This document shows positions 39,247 to 47,089 of a stretch of 52,116 nucleotides of DNA, in pieces. The stretch is taken from NCBI GenBank assembly GCA_944325145.1, contig CALYDL010000015.1, positions 1 through 52,116 on the forward strand. The letters run 5' to 3'. Made by a program: the position numbers and the translations under genes. The stretch is from Candidatus Gastranaerophilales bacterium. GTDB lineage: Bacteria; Cyanobacteriota; Vampirovibrionia; Gastranaerophilales; Gastranaerophilaceae. The notes below the pieces were generated by a model. It was not told the DNA's origin and ran no database searches. It saw only the letters and a program-made list of their open reading frames with translations. The stretch's first letter is position 1. Each line of letters begins with the position of its first letter.

Positions 39247-41160
39247 TTATTCCATATAAATATCTTTAATGGCGTTTTTAAATTCACGAACCAATTCTTC
39301 GGAATATTTTTTTCCTGCCAAATTTTGAATTTCAATAATCGCTTCTTCTTTTGTAAATGCTTTTCTATATGGTCTTTCGGATATCATTGCATAGAATGAA
39401 TCAACAATTAAAATAATTTGTGAAATTAAAGGAATATCATCGCCTTTTTTGTTATCAGGATACCCTGAACCGTCCCAATTTTCATGGTGATGTTCAATAA
39501 TAGGAATAATGCTTGAAATGTGGCTAATCGGTTTTAAAATTTCCTGTGCGCCTAAAATCGGGTGCCTTGTGATTACTTCTTTTTCTTCTTTGGTTAAAGG
39601 CGTTGTTTTAGTTAAAACATCAGATGGAATCATAACATTTCCGATGTCATATAAAAGCATTGCAAGTTTCAGTTTGTCCATATCTGCTTTTGGAAGCTCA
39701 AACCTTTTTGCAATTGCATAAGCAAGTTCAATTTTTTGTTTTGTAGTGCCTGATGTGTAATATGGCGTATATGTTTTTGAAATTGTATCTACAACATCAA
39801 ACAGCAATTCTTTTGCAAATGAACCGTTGTTTGTTTCTTGCCTTGATTGAAGTTTTTTAATAAGTTCGTTTGCAGTTTTTTTGCCGAAAGGAATTTTGTG
39901 CTGGTCTAAAATTTGAACAAAGGCATCAATTGCAATATCCTGCCAAGAAACAGAATCTTGAACTTCTGCCAGCTTCACTTGGTTTCTGCCGTTTTGCTTT
40001 GCAAAATACATTGCTTTATCTGCAATTTCAACCAATTCATCAACATCTGTTGTCATTTCAATAAATGTTGCAACGCCAATGCTCGCTGTCACTTGCCCAA
40101 CACCTTCAACGTGTTCTTGTTCCAATGATGACCTTATTCTCTCAGCTGCCGTCATTGCGCCTTGAGAATCAACACCGGGGAGGATTATTGTAAATTCTTC
40201 ACCGCCCACCCTGCTTGGCACATCAACAGACCTTGAATTTTTGTTTATAACCCTTGCAACTGTTTTAATTGCAGCGTCTCCTGCTGCGTGGCCAAGAGTA
40301 TCATTTATGTGTTTTAATTTATCCAAATCAAGAGAAATTAAGCTAAATGGCTGGTTTAGCCTTAATGCACGAACCGCTTCTCTTGAAAGAGCATCTTCAT
40401 AAAATCTTCTGTTAAAAAGTTCTGTCAGAGGGTCTGTTACTGCTTGTTTTTTAACGGTTTCAAAAAGGTTTGCGATTGTAATTGCAAGTTCAATTTGGCG
40501 CGCAAATAAATTTAAGAAATTTAATTCTGAATCTTTGGCATCTTCCCTTGGTGAAAATACGAGCAAGAGCCCTGTAAAGCCTTTTGAAACAATGGGGAGT
40601 GCAATTAAAGATTTAGCTGGGTTTTTTTGTTTAAATTCATCAATTTTTTCTTCACTTAATTCAAAGGGCAGAATTTCTTCTAAAACCTTTCTTAAGTTAT
40701 CGAAATACATAATTTCACGGTTTTTTAAAACTTCGTTTAATTCTGTACCTTCTTTTATGATAAACCTTGTTTCAAAAAGGTTGTTTGGAATGCATTTATC
40801 AAGTTCATCCGAAAAAGAATTTTGAAGATACGTTCTAAAAGCAAAAAAGCTGCCTTGGGTGTCTAATTGTTTTTGCAAAATGCAGCTGTAAAGATAGCCA
40901 AATTCGCCATGAAGGCTTGAAACTATTGTTTCTAAAACGCTTGATAAGGGCCTTGATGAATTCATCATATCCCAAACGTGTTCTAATGTTAAAAGGGTTT
41001 GGTTCGCCTTTCTTAATTCTTCGGTTCTAAGTGCAATTTCCTTTTCAAGAGCAATGTTTCTTTGATATACCTCAATAAAATCATTCTTTTGCTGGTACAT
41101 CTTGTCTTCTATTTGCTTTAGGGCATCGCCTGAGTTTTTAATCCAATCAAAAAGTCCCAT
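39247..41160 (-). CDS. GAF-GGDEF-HD-GYP hybrid signalling protein with degenerate HD
   Basis: A 637-residue cytoplasmic protein. Residues 20-60 are a coiled coil, 65-235 a GAF-like sensor, 240-400 a GGDEF domain with RVGGEEFTIILPG (GGEEF 319-323) and I-site RSVD (310-313), and 470-635 an HD-GYP domain. The GYP stretch EHHHENWDGSGYP (556-568) and IVDSFYAMISERPYRKAF are intact, but the HD pair reads LLYDIGN (504-508) instead of LLHDIGK, losing a metal ligand. The cyclase half looks active; the phosphodiesterase half is probably impaired or regulatory. TATAAT ends 7 nt before the ATG. Confidence 0.92.
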   Translation of the reverse strand: MGLFDWIKNSGDALKQIEDKMYQQKNDFIEVYQRNIALEKEIALRTEELRKANQTLLTLEHVWDMMNSSRPLSSVLETIVSSLHGEFGYLYSCILQKQLDTQGSFFAFRTYLQNSFSDELDKCIPNNLFETRFIIKEGTELNEVLKNREIMYFDNLRKVLEEILPFELSEEKIDEFKQKNPAKSLIALPIVSKGFTGLLLVFSPREDAKDSELNFLNLFARQIELAITIANLFETVKKQAVTDPLTELFNRRFYEDALSREAVRALRLNQPFSLISLDLDKLKHINDTLGHAAGDAAIKTVARVINKNSRSVDVPSRVGGEEFTIILPGVDSQGAMTAAERIRSSLEQEHVEGVGQVTASIGVATFIEMTTDVDELVEIADKAMYFAKQNGRNQVKLAEVQDSVSWQDIAIDAFVQILDQHKIPFGKKTANELIKKLQSRQETNNGSFAKELLFDVVDTISKTYTPYYTSGTTKQKIELAYAIAKRFELPKADMDKLKLAMLLYDIGNVMIPSDVLTKTTPLTKEEKEVITRHPILGAQEILKPISHISSIIPIIEHHHENWDGSGYPDNKKGDDIPLISQIILIVDSFYAMISERPYRKAFTKEEAIIEIQNLAGKKYSEELVREFKNAIKDIYME

Positions 41161-41167
41161 AAATTTA

Positions 41168-41173
41168 ATTATA
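41168..41173 (-). promoter_or_regulatory. -10 box of the GGDEF/HD-GYP gene
   Basis: TATAAT on the minus strand ends 7 nt before the ATG at 41160, with no ribosome binding site. The -35 region is not convincing. Confidence 0.4.
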
Positions 41174-41211
41174 CAACTTTTTTTTAAAAAAAAGAAGTAA
41201 AGTATAAAAAA

Positions 41212-41727
41212 TTAATCCGTTATGTAAAAATCGATTTTTTTATCAAAACTTTCTGTTTCAATTAAAGGAACAACAAGTTCTTTACAAATTACAACAACTT
41301 TTTTAGCTTTAAAGTTCGGGTTAGAAAAAAGCCTGTCATAATAGCCTTTGCCGTAGCCAATTCTGTTCATATTTTTATCAACGGCAAGTGCAGGAATAAA
41401 AGCTAAATCTATAACAGATAAATCGCTGCAAATTTTGCCGTCATCCGGTTCCATTACATTAAAAGAAGATTTTTTCAAATTAGTTGAATATGGGCAAATT
41501 AAGAGGTTATCGCCATCAACTTTCGGAAGAAAAAAATTCTTTTCTTTATAATTTAAAAGCGGCAAAAGGTTTATTTCAAATTTTAAAGGGTAGAAAATTA
41601 AAACATTTTTTGCAGCCAAAAATTCTTTCAAAGAAGAAATTTTTGAAAGAATAGCATCTGATGCCTTTTTTATATCCAGTTGTTTTCTTAAAAGCTTATT
41701 ATTGTTTCTTATTAAATTTTTATTCAT
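41212..41727 (-). CDS. 5-formyltetrahydrofolate cyclo-ligase
   Basis: A 171-residue enzyme that converts 5-formyl-THF to 5,10-methenyl-THF with ATP. The N-terminal basic helix (NKNLIRNNNKLLRKQL), NVLIFYPLKFEINLLPLL and the signature IGYGKGYYDRLF are present, the last being the family's substrate and magnesium loop. Length is slightly below average. It begins 6 bases after the stop of a 40-residue gene and is probably translated with it. Confidence 0.9.
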   Translation of the reverse strand: MNKNLIRNNNKLLRKQLDIKKASDAILSKISSLKEFLAAKNVLIFYPLKFEINLLPLLNYKEKNFFLPKVDGDNLLICPYSTNLKKSSFNVMEPDDGKICSDLSVIDLAFIPALAVDKNMNRIGYGKGYYDRLFSNPNFKAKKVVVICKELVVPLIETESFDKKIDFYITD

Positions 41728-41733
41728 TTAAAA

Positions 41734-41856
41734 TTAAACCATTCTTAATATGGCTTTTAACCATATCATAAAAAATGATGGTTTTTCATCTTTAATTGGC
41801 TTTTTTTCTTCCTTTTGATAAGCTGCAAGGTATGCCATAAATTCTTCAGAATACAT
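41734..41856 (-). CDS. 40-residue small protein upstream of the cyclo-ligase gene
   Basis: A short frame encoding MYSEEFMAYLAAYQKEEKKP, then IKDEKPSFFMIWLKAILRMV and a TAA stop. The ATG at 41856 has a very good ribosome binding site, AAGGAG with 5 bases spacing. The N-terminal part is charged, and the last 12 residues (FFMIWLKAILRM) form a hydrophobic or amphipathic helix that could touch the membrane. Spacing of 6 bases to the 5-formyl-THF cyclo-ligase start suggests coupled translation. Either a small protein or a leader peptide; function unknown. Confidence 0.65.
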   Translation of the reverse strand: MYSEEFMAYLAAYQKEEKKPIKDEKPSFFMIWLKAILRMV

Positions 41857-41938
41857 ATAAACTCCTTATTCCCTTATATTTTAATCAAGGTTTTTTTAGG
41901 CAAAAAATTGCTTAATAAAAGATTAAATGTAACTTTTT

Positions 41939-42268
41939 TTAACCTAAGCCGTTGAGCTTTCTTCCTGAAATTATATGTATATGAAGGTGAAAAACCTCTT
42001 GCCCTGCTTCTTTTCCTGTATTTATAACAGTTCTGAAGCTTTCAATGCCCAATTTTTTTGTAACGTTTTGAACTGTTTCCATAAGTTCTAATAACAAATT
42101 TTTATCATCCGCTTCAGATAAATTACTAAAATGTTTTTTTGGAACAACCAAAAGGTGAGTTGGCGCAACAGGATTAATATCTTTAAAAACAACAACATTT
42201 TCTGTTTCATAAACAAATTCTGTGTTAAATTCGCCGTTTGCAATTTTACAAAAAATACAATCTGTCAT
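41939..42268 (-). CDS. hinT: HIT-family nucleotide hydrolase (HinT-like)
   Basis: A 109-residue histidine-triad protein. It has CIFCKIANGEF at the N-terminus, VVFKDINPVAPTHLLVVPKK, and the catalytic triad HLHIHIISGRKL. HinT enzymes cleave purine nucleoside phosphoramidates. ATG 42268 (MTDCIFCK) is chosen over ATG 42283 because the ribosome binding site AAGGAG lies between the two, inside the first codons of the longer version. Adjacent genes give no further clue. Confidence 0.93.
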   Translation of the reverse strand: MTDCIFCKIANGEFNTEFVYETENVVVFKDINPVAPTHLLVVPKKHFSNLSEADDKNLLLELMETVQNVTKKLGIESFRTVINTGKEAGQEVFHLHIHIISGRKLNGLG

Positions 42269-42305
42269 ATAATTCTCCTTCAAAATGAAATTCTACACTT
42301 TTAAT

Positions 42306-42339
42306 TTGTCATGTGACAATTTCTGAAACATAGTATAAT
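42306..42339 (+). promoter_or_regulatory. Palindromic operator and -10 box before the 42348 gene
   Basis: TTGTCATGTGACAA (42306-42319) is a perfect palindrome with 6-bp arms. It overlaps the -35 region of a promoter whose TATAAT (42334-42339) ends 8 nt before the ATG at 42348. It is a plausible repressor site; the regulator is unknown. Confidence 0.5.
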
Positions 42340-42347
42340 TTATTATT

Positions 42348-43427
42348 ATGAAATGCCGTTTTAAAAAAATTTTATCAACAATGCTTATTTTAAGCTTTTT
42401 TTCAAGCTTAACACCTTCATATTCAGAAACTCTAAAAGGTTCAGTTACGGAAGAAGGCGAATTTAAAGATACAAAAATGTTTACAGGCGAAGTTGATAAG
42501 CTTGATAAAAAAGACAAAGTTAAAATGACGGTTTCCCACGTTATAAGCGGTTCGATTAATGAAGCAGGCGATGAATTTTTTGCTGAAATTACGGAAGATG
42601 TGGGCGGCAAAAAAGGTGTTATTATTCCAAAAGGAACAATTGTCCATGGAATAATTCAACAAATTTCTGACCCAAAAAAACTAAACAGAGATGGTTATAT
42701 GCTAACCGCTTTTGATTATATGGTGACGCCCGATGGCAGGCAAATTCCCATTCAGGGCAATTTAACAACAAAGGAAAATTTAGCCGTCGGAACCGCTAAA
42801 AATGTAGCTCAGCATGCGGGAGTTACCTTGGTTACAGGCGCTATTGGCGGCTTAATGAGTATAAATTTATTCGGGCTTGAGGCTGCAATTGCATCACATG
42901 GAATGACAGCAGCAGGGGGCGCTGCTATTGGGGGCGCTATCGGGCTTGTTTCAATGCTAAATAAAAAGGGCGATGTTGCGCATTTAGCCCCGGGGGATGA
43001 ATTTGAAATTGAAATTTTAGGAGAAGTTGACCTTCCCGTTTTTTCAAAAGAGGCATTTAAGGAAGATGACATATATTTAGACGGCTTAGATGTTGAAATT
43101 TATAGTGCAAAATATACAAAAGACCCCTTTGGAGATGATGATTTTATAACACTTCAATTAAAAATCACAAACAACAGCGATGTAGATTTTTACCCCTTCG
43201 ACATTGCTCTGACGGATGACATTAAAAAAATTTATTACCCATCCCCATTTACAGATAATGACATTTGGTTTAAGACGATAAGAACGGGCGAAAAGGCCAT
43301 AGGCAAAATTTCATTTTCCGTTTCAAGCAAAAAAAATAAGCACTGGTTAATTTTTATGGATAGAGGAACAAAAAAACCTTTAGCCAAATATTCAATTGAG
43401 TCTCTTTTAATGTCCAATAAAAAATAA
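42348..43427 (+). CDS. Unknown exported protein
   Basis: A 359-residue protein with an N-terminal Sec signal (CRFKKILSTMLILSFFSSLT, cleavage near SYS-ET). The mature part has an envelope-like beta domain (EFFAEITEDVGGKKGVIIPK, GTIVHGIIQQIS) followed by a Gly/Ala-rich stretch (MTAAGGAAIGGAIGLVSML) that could be a glycine zipper or insert in a membrane, then APGDEFEIEILGEVDLPVF and a C-terminal beta domain. The first domain recalls pore-forming secretion proteins of the TrbI/VirB10 sort only loosely. No ribosome binding site; transcript appears leaderless. Function unknown. Confidence 0.8.
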   Translation: MKCRFKKILSTMLILSFFSSLTPSYSETLKGSVTEEGEFKDTKMFTGEVDKLDKKDKVKMTVSHVISGSINEAGDEFFAEITEDVGGKKGVIIPKGTIVHGIIQQISDPKKLNRDGYMLTAFDYMVTPDGRQIPIQGNLTTKENLAVGTAKNVAQHAGVTLVTGAIGGLMSINLFGLEAAIASHGMTAAGGAAIGGAIGLVSMLNKKGDVAHLAPGDEFEIEILGEVDLPVFSKEAFKEDDIYLDGLDVEIYSAKYTKDPFGDDDFITLQLKITNNSDVDFYPFDIALTDDIKKIYYPSPFTDNDIWFKTIRTGEKAIGKISFSVSSKKNKHWLIFMDRGTKKPLAKYSIESLLMSNKK

Positions 43428-43487
43428 AAGCAATTTTTAAATTCCATTCGTTTTTATATACATAAAAGGGTTTAAAAGTAATTTTAT

Positions 43488-44867
43488 ATGCAAAATAATG
43501 TAGTTCAAAGCAGCTTATTACAGTCATATATGCAAAAGGCGGGGATTAACGCCCAAATTGGCGTTCAGAATAATAGCCCTGTTCAAAGCCAACAACCCGC
43601 AATTAATTTAGAACAAAAACCCGATAGTTTTGAAAAAGAAAGCAATAAAGGAAAAGCTGCTAAAATTGCCCTGTTAACTTCTGTGGGAATTTCAGTTACA
43701 GCAGGCTGCATTGCAGCATTCAGGCACAAAGGCGGTGTTGTAAAAACATTAAAAACAGGTTTTTCAAAAATAAAAAATGCTTTTGTTGATGGCAGCAAAA
43801 AAACAAACGAAGCATTAAAAAATACAAAAGTTACAACCGAAAACTTAGCAGATTTTCAAAAAGGCGCCGATAACATAAGCAATGCCAAAGATTCAATTAT
43901 AAGACACTTTTTAATGAAAATTCCGGGGTATAAAAAATTTGATAATTGGGCATCAAACATTTATAAAAACGCATCTTTAAAAACATTAAATAAAACATAT
44001 ACAAAAGCAAAAGATGCCGTTTTCTTTGCAGACGATGCGCTTTTGGAAAGTGCTAAAAAAAGCGGGCTTGATGAAACAGGTTTACAAAGGTTGAAAGAAC
44101 TTGTTCAAAAAAGAAAATCAAGCTTAAATGAGTTTACATCAAAAGATGCGATTAAAGGAAGAATAGATAAAATTGATTCAGGTATACAAAGGCTTGATAA
44201 AGACGCTTGGGAAACAATAAAAGGCCTTAAAGATGACGGCGTTATTGAAGGAACAAGAAAACTTTCCAAAAAAGCGCTTGCGGAAGAAAGGCTTCAACAA
44301 GCAAAAAAACTTCAAACAAACTTAATTGAACCATATAAAAATATGGGGCTTAGTGATGATGAAGCAAAAGAATTTATGGATCTTGTTGAAACGGTTTCAA
44401 AAAATTCTTCATCAGATGTTAAAAATTTAGTTTTAAGGGCAACAAAAGGCTATAACAAAGCATTTTCAAAAGAAAAAGTAGATTTCTTTGAAAAAATAAG
44501 AGATATAAACTATGGCTGCGCCCCTGCAGATATTATAAGCACAGCAGGAACAATAGGAACTCTTGGCTTATACACAGCACAAGCAGACACAAAAGAAGAA
44601 AGGGTGGGCGTAACTTTAACAACGGGTATTCCTTTGGTAGTTTCATTAGGCACAACAATCGGTATGACAACAAAAATGATAGGTGGTGCAAAAGCACTTA
44701 TTTTAGGTGCCTTAACAGGTTTTGGAGCAAATATTATTGGTAGCCAAATTAACAAAAAATATCAAGAAGCAAAAGGAACCCAAAACGCACCAAAAACAAT
44801 TGTTACACTTGATGATTACGCAAACAGTGCAAAAGAAACAGCAGACAAATTTATTCATATAGCATAA
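43488..44867 (+). CDS. Unknown 459-residue membrane-associated protein
   Basis: The first 60 residues are Asn/Gln-rich and probably disordered (NNVVQSSLLQSYMQKAGINA). One membrane helix follows (IALLTSVGISVTAGCIAAF), then about 270 residues of Lys-rich helical sequence, and a C-terminal hydrophobic pair (GIPLVVSLGTTIGMTTKMI, GAKALILGALTGFGANIIGS). No known domain and no signal peptide. Its layout of disordered N-terminus, helical middle and hydrophobic helices resembles the 699-residue protein at 21612, but I could not align them. A good terminator follows. Confidence 0.78.
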   Translation: MQNNVVQSSLLQSYMQKAGINAQIGVQNNSPVQSQQPAINLEQKPDSFEKESNKGKAAKIALLTSVGISVTAGCIAAFRHKGGVVKTLKTGFSKIKNAFVDGSKKTNEALKNTKVTTENLADFQKGADNISNAKDSIIRHFLMKIPGYKKFDNWASNIYKNASLKTLNKTYTKAKDAVFFADDALLESAKKSGLDETGLQRLKELVQKRKSSLNEFTSKDAIKGRIDKIDSGIQRLDKDAWETIKGLKDDGVIEGTRKLSKKALAEERLQQAKKLQTNLIEPYKNMGLSDDEAKEFMDLVETVSKNSSSDVKNLVLRATKGYNKAFSKEKVDFFEKIRDINYGCAPADIISTAGTIGTLGLYTAQADTKEERVGVTLTTGIPLVVSLGTTIGMTTKMIGGAKALILGALTGFGANIIGSQINKKYQEAKGTQNAPKTIVTLDDYANSAKETADKFIHIA

Positions 44868-44899
44868 AAACCGCTTATCAAAAAATAAGCGGTTTTTTT
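44866..44899 (+). terminator. Terminator after the 459-residue gene
   Basis: AAAAACCGCTTA (44866-44877) pairs with TAAGCGGTTTTT (44886-44897) in a 12-bp stem, then T residues. It sits between converging genes and may also serve the ferredoxin gene. Confidence 0.85.
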
Positions 44900-44919
44900 A
44901 AAGTTTTATTATTAAAGAA

Positions 44920-45099
44920 CTATTCTTCAACAACAATAACGCTTACAGGGCATCCTTCAGCAGCTTCTTTAACTGCGTCTTCATTGCCTGCAACTTTTGA
45001 ATTATCTGCAACTGCAACGTCTTCTACTTTAAATACATCGGGGCAGAATGATTCGCAAGCGCCGCATGCGATGCAACCGTCTTCAACAGTAACTTTCAT
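44920..45099 (-). CDS. Single-cluster [4Fe-4S] ferredoxin
   Basis: A 59-residue ferredoxin. The cluster ligands are CIACGACESFC (Cys9, Cys12, Cys15, Cys19 by spacing) followed by Pro, with the distal EGCPVSVIVVEE near the C-terminus. This is the Thermotoga/Desulfovibrio single-cluster type that carries one electron at low potential. A strong AAAGGAG site lies 8 bases from the ATG. It has its own promoter (TTGCAA-17-TATCAT). Partner enzymes such as pyruvate:ferredoxin oxidoreductase are not in the window. Confidence 0.92.
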   Translation of the reverse strand: MKVTVEDGCIACGACESFCPDVFKVEDVAVADNSKVAGNEDAVKEAAEGCPVSVIVVEE

Positions 45100-45147
45100 T
45101 TTAATAACTCCTTTAAATTAAAAATTATGTATTAACTTTTGAATTTC

Positions 45148-45176
45148 ATGATACAAGCAATAAAAATAAATTGCAA
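45148..45176 (-). promoter_or_regulatory. Promoter of the ferredoxin gene
   Basis: On the minus strand TTGCAA (45171-45176) and TATCAT (45148-45153) are 17 bp apart, with TG just before the -10 box. Confidence 0.6.
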
Positions 45177-45223
45177 GCCTGACAAGAATAGCATATATAG
45201 TTAAGTTTAAGAGTTAAATTTTA

Positions 45224-45252
45224 TTGAATTATATAAGATTTTGTGAGATAAT
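45224..45252 (+). promoter_or_regulatory. Promoter of the dapB-asd-dapA operon
   Basis: TTGAAT (45224-45229) and GATAAT (45247-45252) are 17 bp apart. The predicted start near 45259 gives a leader of about 28 nt that includes the GAGGT site before the TTG start of dapB, and rules out longer versions of DapB. Confidence 0.7.
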
Positions 45253-45286
45253 ATGTGAACAAAATAATATATATGAGGTATTAACA

Positions 45287-46060
45287 TTGATTAGAGTCGG
45301 AGTGACAGGCGCTTTAGGCAGAATGGGGCAAGAGGTTGTAAAGGCCGTTATAAAAGACGATGAAACTGCTCTTGTTTGCGCCATAGATAAATTCGAAACA
45401 GGAAAAAATGTTTTTGAAGAAGTTAATATAGAATCAGACATTATAAAATCAATTGAAATAAATAAACCGGATGTAATTGTTGATTTTACAGAGCCTTCCG
45501 TTGTTTTTGAAAATGCAAAGTTATATTTAAAAAACAAAGTTAAGCCTGTTATCGGTACAACCGGCTTAACGGATGAACAAATTGAAGAATTAAGAAAACT
45601 TTCAATAAAAAATAATACAGGCTGCTTAATTGCCCCCAATTTTGCAACAGGCGCAGTTTTAATGATGATGTTTTCAAAAATGGCTGCAAAATATTTTGAT
45701 AATGCAGAAATAATTGAACTTCACCACAATCAGAAAAAAGATGCACCGTCGGGAACGGCAATTAAAACTGCCAAAATGATGGCAGAAGCCAATTTAGACT
45801 TTAAAAAAGGAAATATTAAAGATACAGAACTTATTCAAGGTGCAAGGGGCGCTGAAAGCTATGGCAATATAAACATTCACTCTGTTAGAATGCCTGGGTT
45901 TGTGGCATCACAAGAAGTAATTTTTGGTGCAAACGGGCAAGTTTTAACAATTAAACACGATACATCAAACAGAGAATGCTTTATGCCGGGTGTTATCCTT
46001 GCAGTTAAACACGTTTATAAAGAGAATGACTTTGTCTTCGGATTGGAGAATATTTTATGA
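45287..46060 (+). CDS. dapB: 4-hydroxy-tetrahydrodipicolinate reductase
   Basis: A 257-residue enzyme of lysine and diaminopimelate synthesis, downstream of DapA. The nucleotide-binding IRVGVTGALGRMGQEVVKAV, VIVDFTEPSV, PVIGTTGLTDEQI, and the catalytic ELHHNQKKDAPSGTA are clear. The start is TTG 45287 with GAGGT seven bases upstream; the frame is open earlier, but that part overlaps the promoter. Its stop overlaps the ATG of asd (ATGA), so translation is coupled. Confidence 0.95.
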   Translation: MIRVGVTGALGRMGQEVVKAVIKDDETALVCAIDKFETGKNVFEEVNIESDIIKSIEINKPDVIVDFTEPSVVFENAKLYLKNKVKPVIGTTGLTDEQIEELRKLSIKNNTGCLIAPNFATGAVLMMMFSKMAAKYFDNAEIIELHHNQKKDAPSGTAIKTAKMMAEANLDFKKGNIKDTELIQGARGAESYGNINIHSVRMPGFVASQEVIFGANGQVLTIKHDTSNRECFMPGVILAVKHVYKENDFVFGLENIL

Positions 46061-47073
46061 AAAAACCTAATTTAGCAGTACTTGGCGCAACAGGCGTTGT
46101 TGGAAGAGAAATTTTATCTATTTTAGAGGAACAAAAAGTTGAATTTAATGAAATTAAGTTTTTGTCTTCTTATCGTTCAGCAGGTTCTAAAATTACATTT
46201 ATGGGCAAGGAATATATTGTTGAAGAAGCAAAGCCCGAATCTTTTGAAAATGTAAATATAGTTTTAGCATCCGCCGGCGGCTCAACAAGTTTAAAATTAG
46301 CTCCCGAAGCTGCTAAAAGGGGTGCAGTTTTTATTGATAACTCAAGCGCATTCAGAATGGAAAAAGATGTTCCTTTAGTTATTGCAGGCGTTAACGATGA
46401 CGACCTTAAAAGCCATAAAGGAATTATTGCAAACCCTAATTGCTCAACTTCGCAATTAATGCTTGTTTTAAAACCATTAAATGATTACGCTAAAATTAAA
46501 AGATTAATTGTTTCAACTTATCAAGCCGTTTCAGGCGCAGGGCTTGCTGCAATTAACGAATTAACCGACAATACAAAAGTTAATTTAATTGGTATGCCTT
46601 ATGAATCAAAAGCATTTAAGCATGAAATCGGCTTCAATTTAATTCCTCAAATTGATTCTTTTACAGAAAACGGCTATACAAAAGAAGAAATGAAAGTTAC
46701 AAACGAAACAAGAAAAATTCTTCACTTAAGCGAAAATGTTCCTATATCATGTACTGCAGTAAGAGTTCCTGTATATAGAGGCCATAGTGAAGCCGTTACT
46801 ATTGAATTTGAAAAAGAAATTACACCCGAAAAAACAAAAGAGCTTCTAAAAGATGCTTATGGCGTTAAATTGGAAGACGATGTTGACAATTTCGTTTACC
46901 CGACACCAAAAGAATGTGCAGGAAAAGACCCTGTTTATGTTGGCAGAATAAGAAAATCTTTAGCATTTGATAATGCAATAGATTTATTCTGTGTTGCAGA
47001 CAACTTAAGAATTGGGGCAGCACTTAACACCGTAAGACTTGCAATGAAAGTCATTGAAATGGGATTATACTAA
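46057..47073 (+). CDS. asd: Aspartate-semialdehyde dehydrogenase
   Basis: A 338-residue NADPH enzyme that reduces aspartyl phosphate, the product of LysC. Visible are LAVLGATGVVGREILSIL, FLSSYRSAGSKI, the catalytic Cys in ANPNCSTSQLMLVLKPL, and the acid/base His in RVPVYRGHSEAVTIEFE. Length is standard. Middle gene of dapB-asd-dapA, placing the shared aspartate-family step next to the lysine branch. Confidence 0.96.
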   Translation: MKKPNLAVLGATGVVGREILSILEEQKVEFNEIKFLSSYRSAGSKITFMGKEYIVEEAKPESFENVNIVLASAGGSTSLKLAPEAAKRGAVFIDNSSAFRMEKDVPLVIAGVNDDDLKSHKGIIANPNCSTSQLMLVLKPLNDYAKIKRLIVSTYQAVSGAGLAAINELTDNTKVNLIGMPYESKAFKHEIGFNLIPQIDSFTENGYTKEEMKVTNETRKILHLSENVPISCTAVRVPVYRGHSEAVTIEFEKEITPEKTKELLKDAYGVKLEDDVDNFVYPTPKECAGKDPVYVGRIRKSLAFDNAIDLFCVADNLRIGAALNTVRLAMKVIEMGLY

Positions 47074-47089
47074 AAAAGGATTTAAAAAT

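Noticed and set aside
45224-45286. 21-residue extension of DapB
   Set aside because: It overlaps the TTGAAT-17-GATAAT promoter; the glycine-rich nucleotide-binding start of DapB begins right at TTG 45287.
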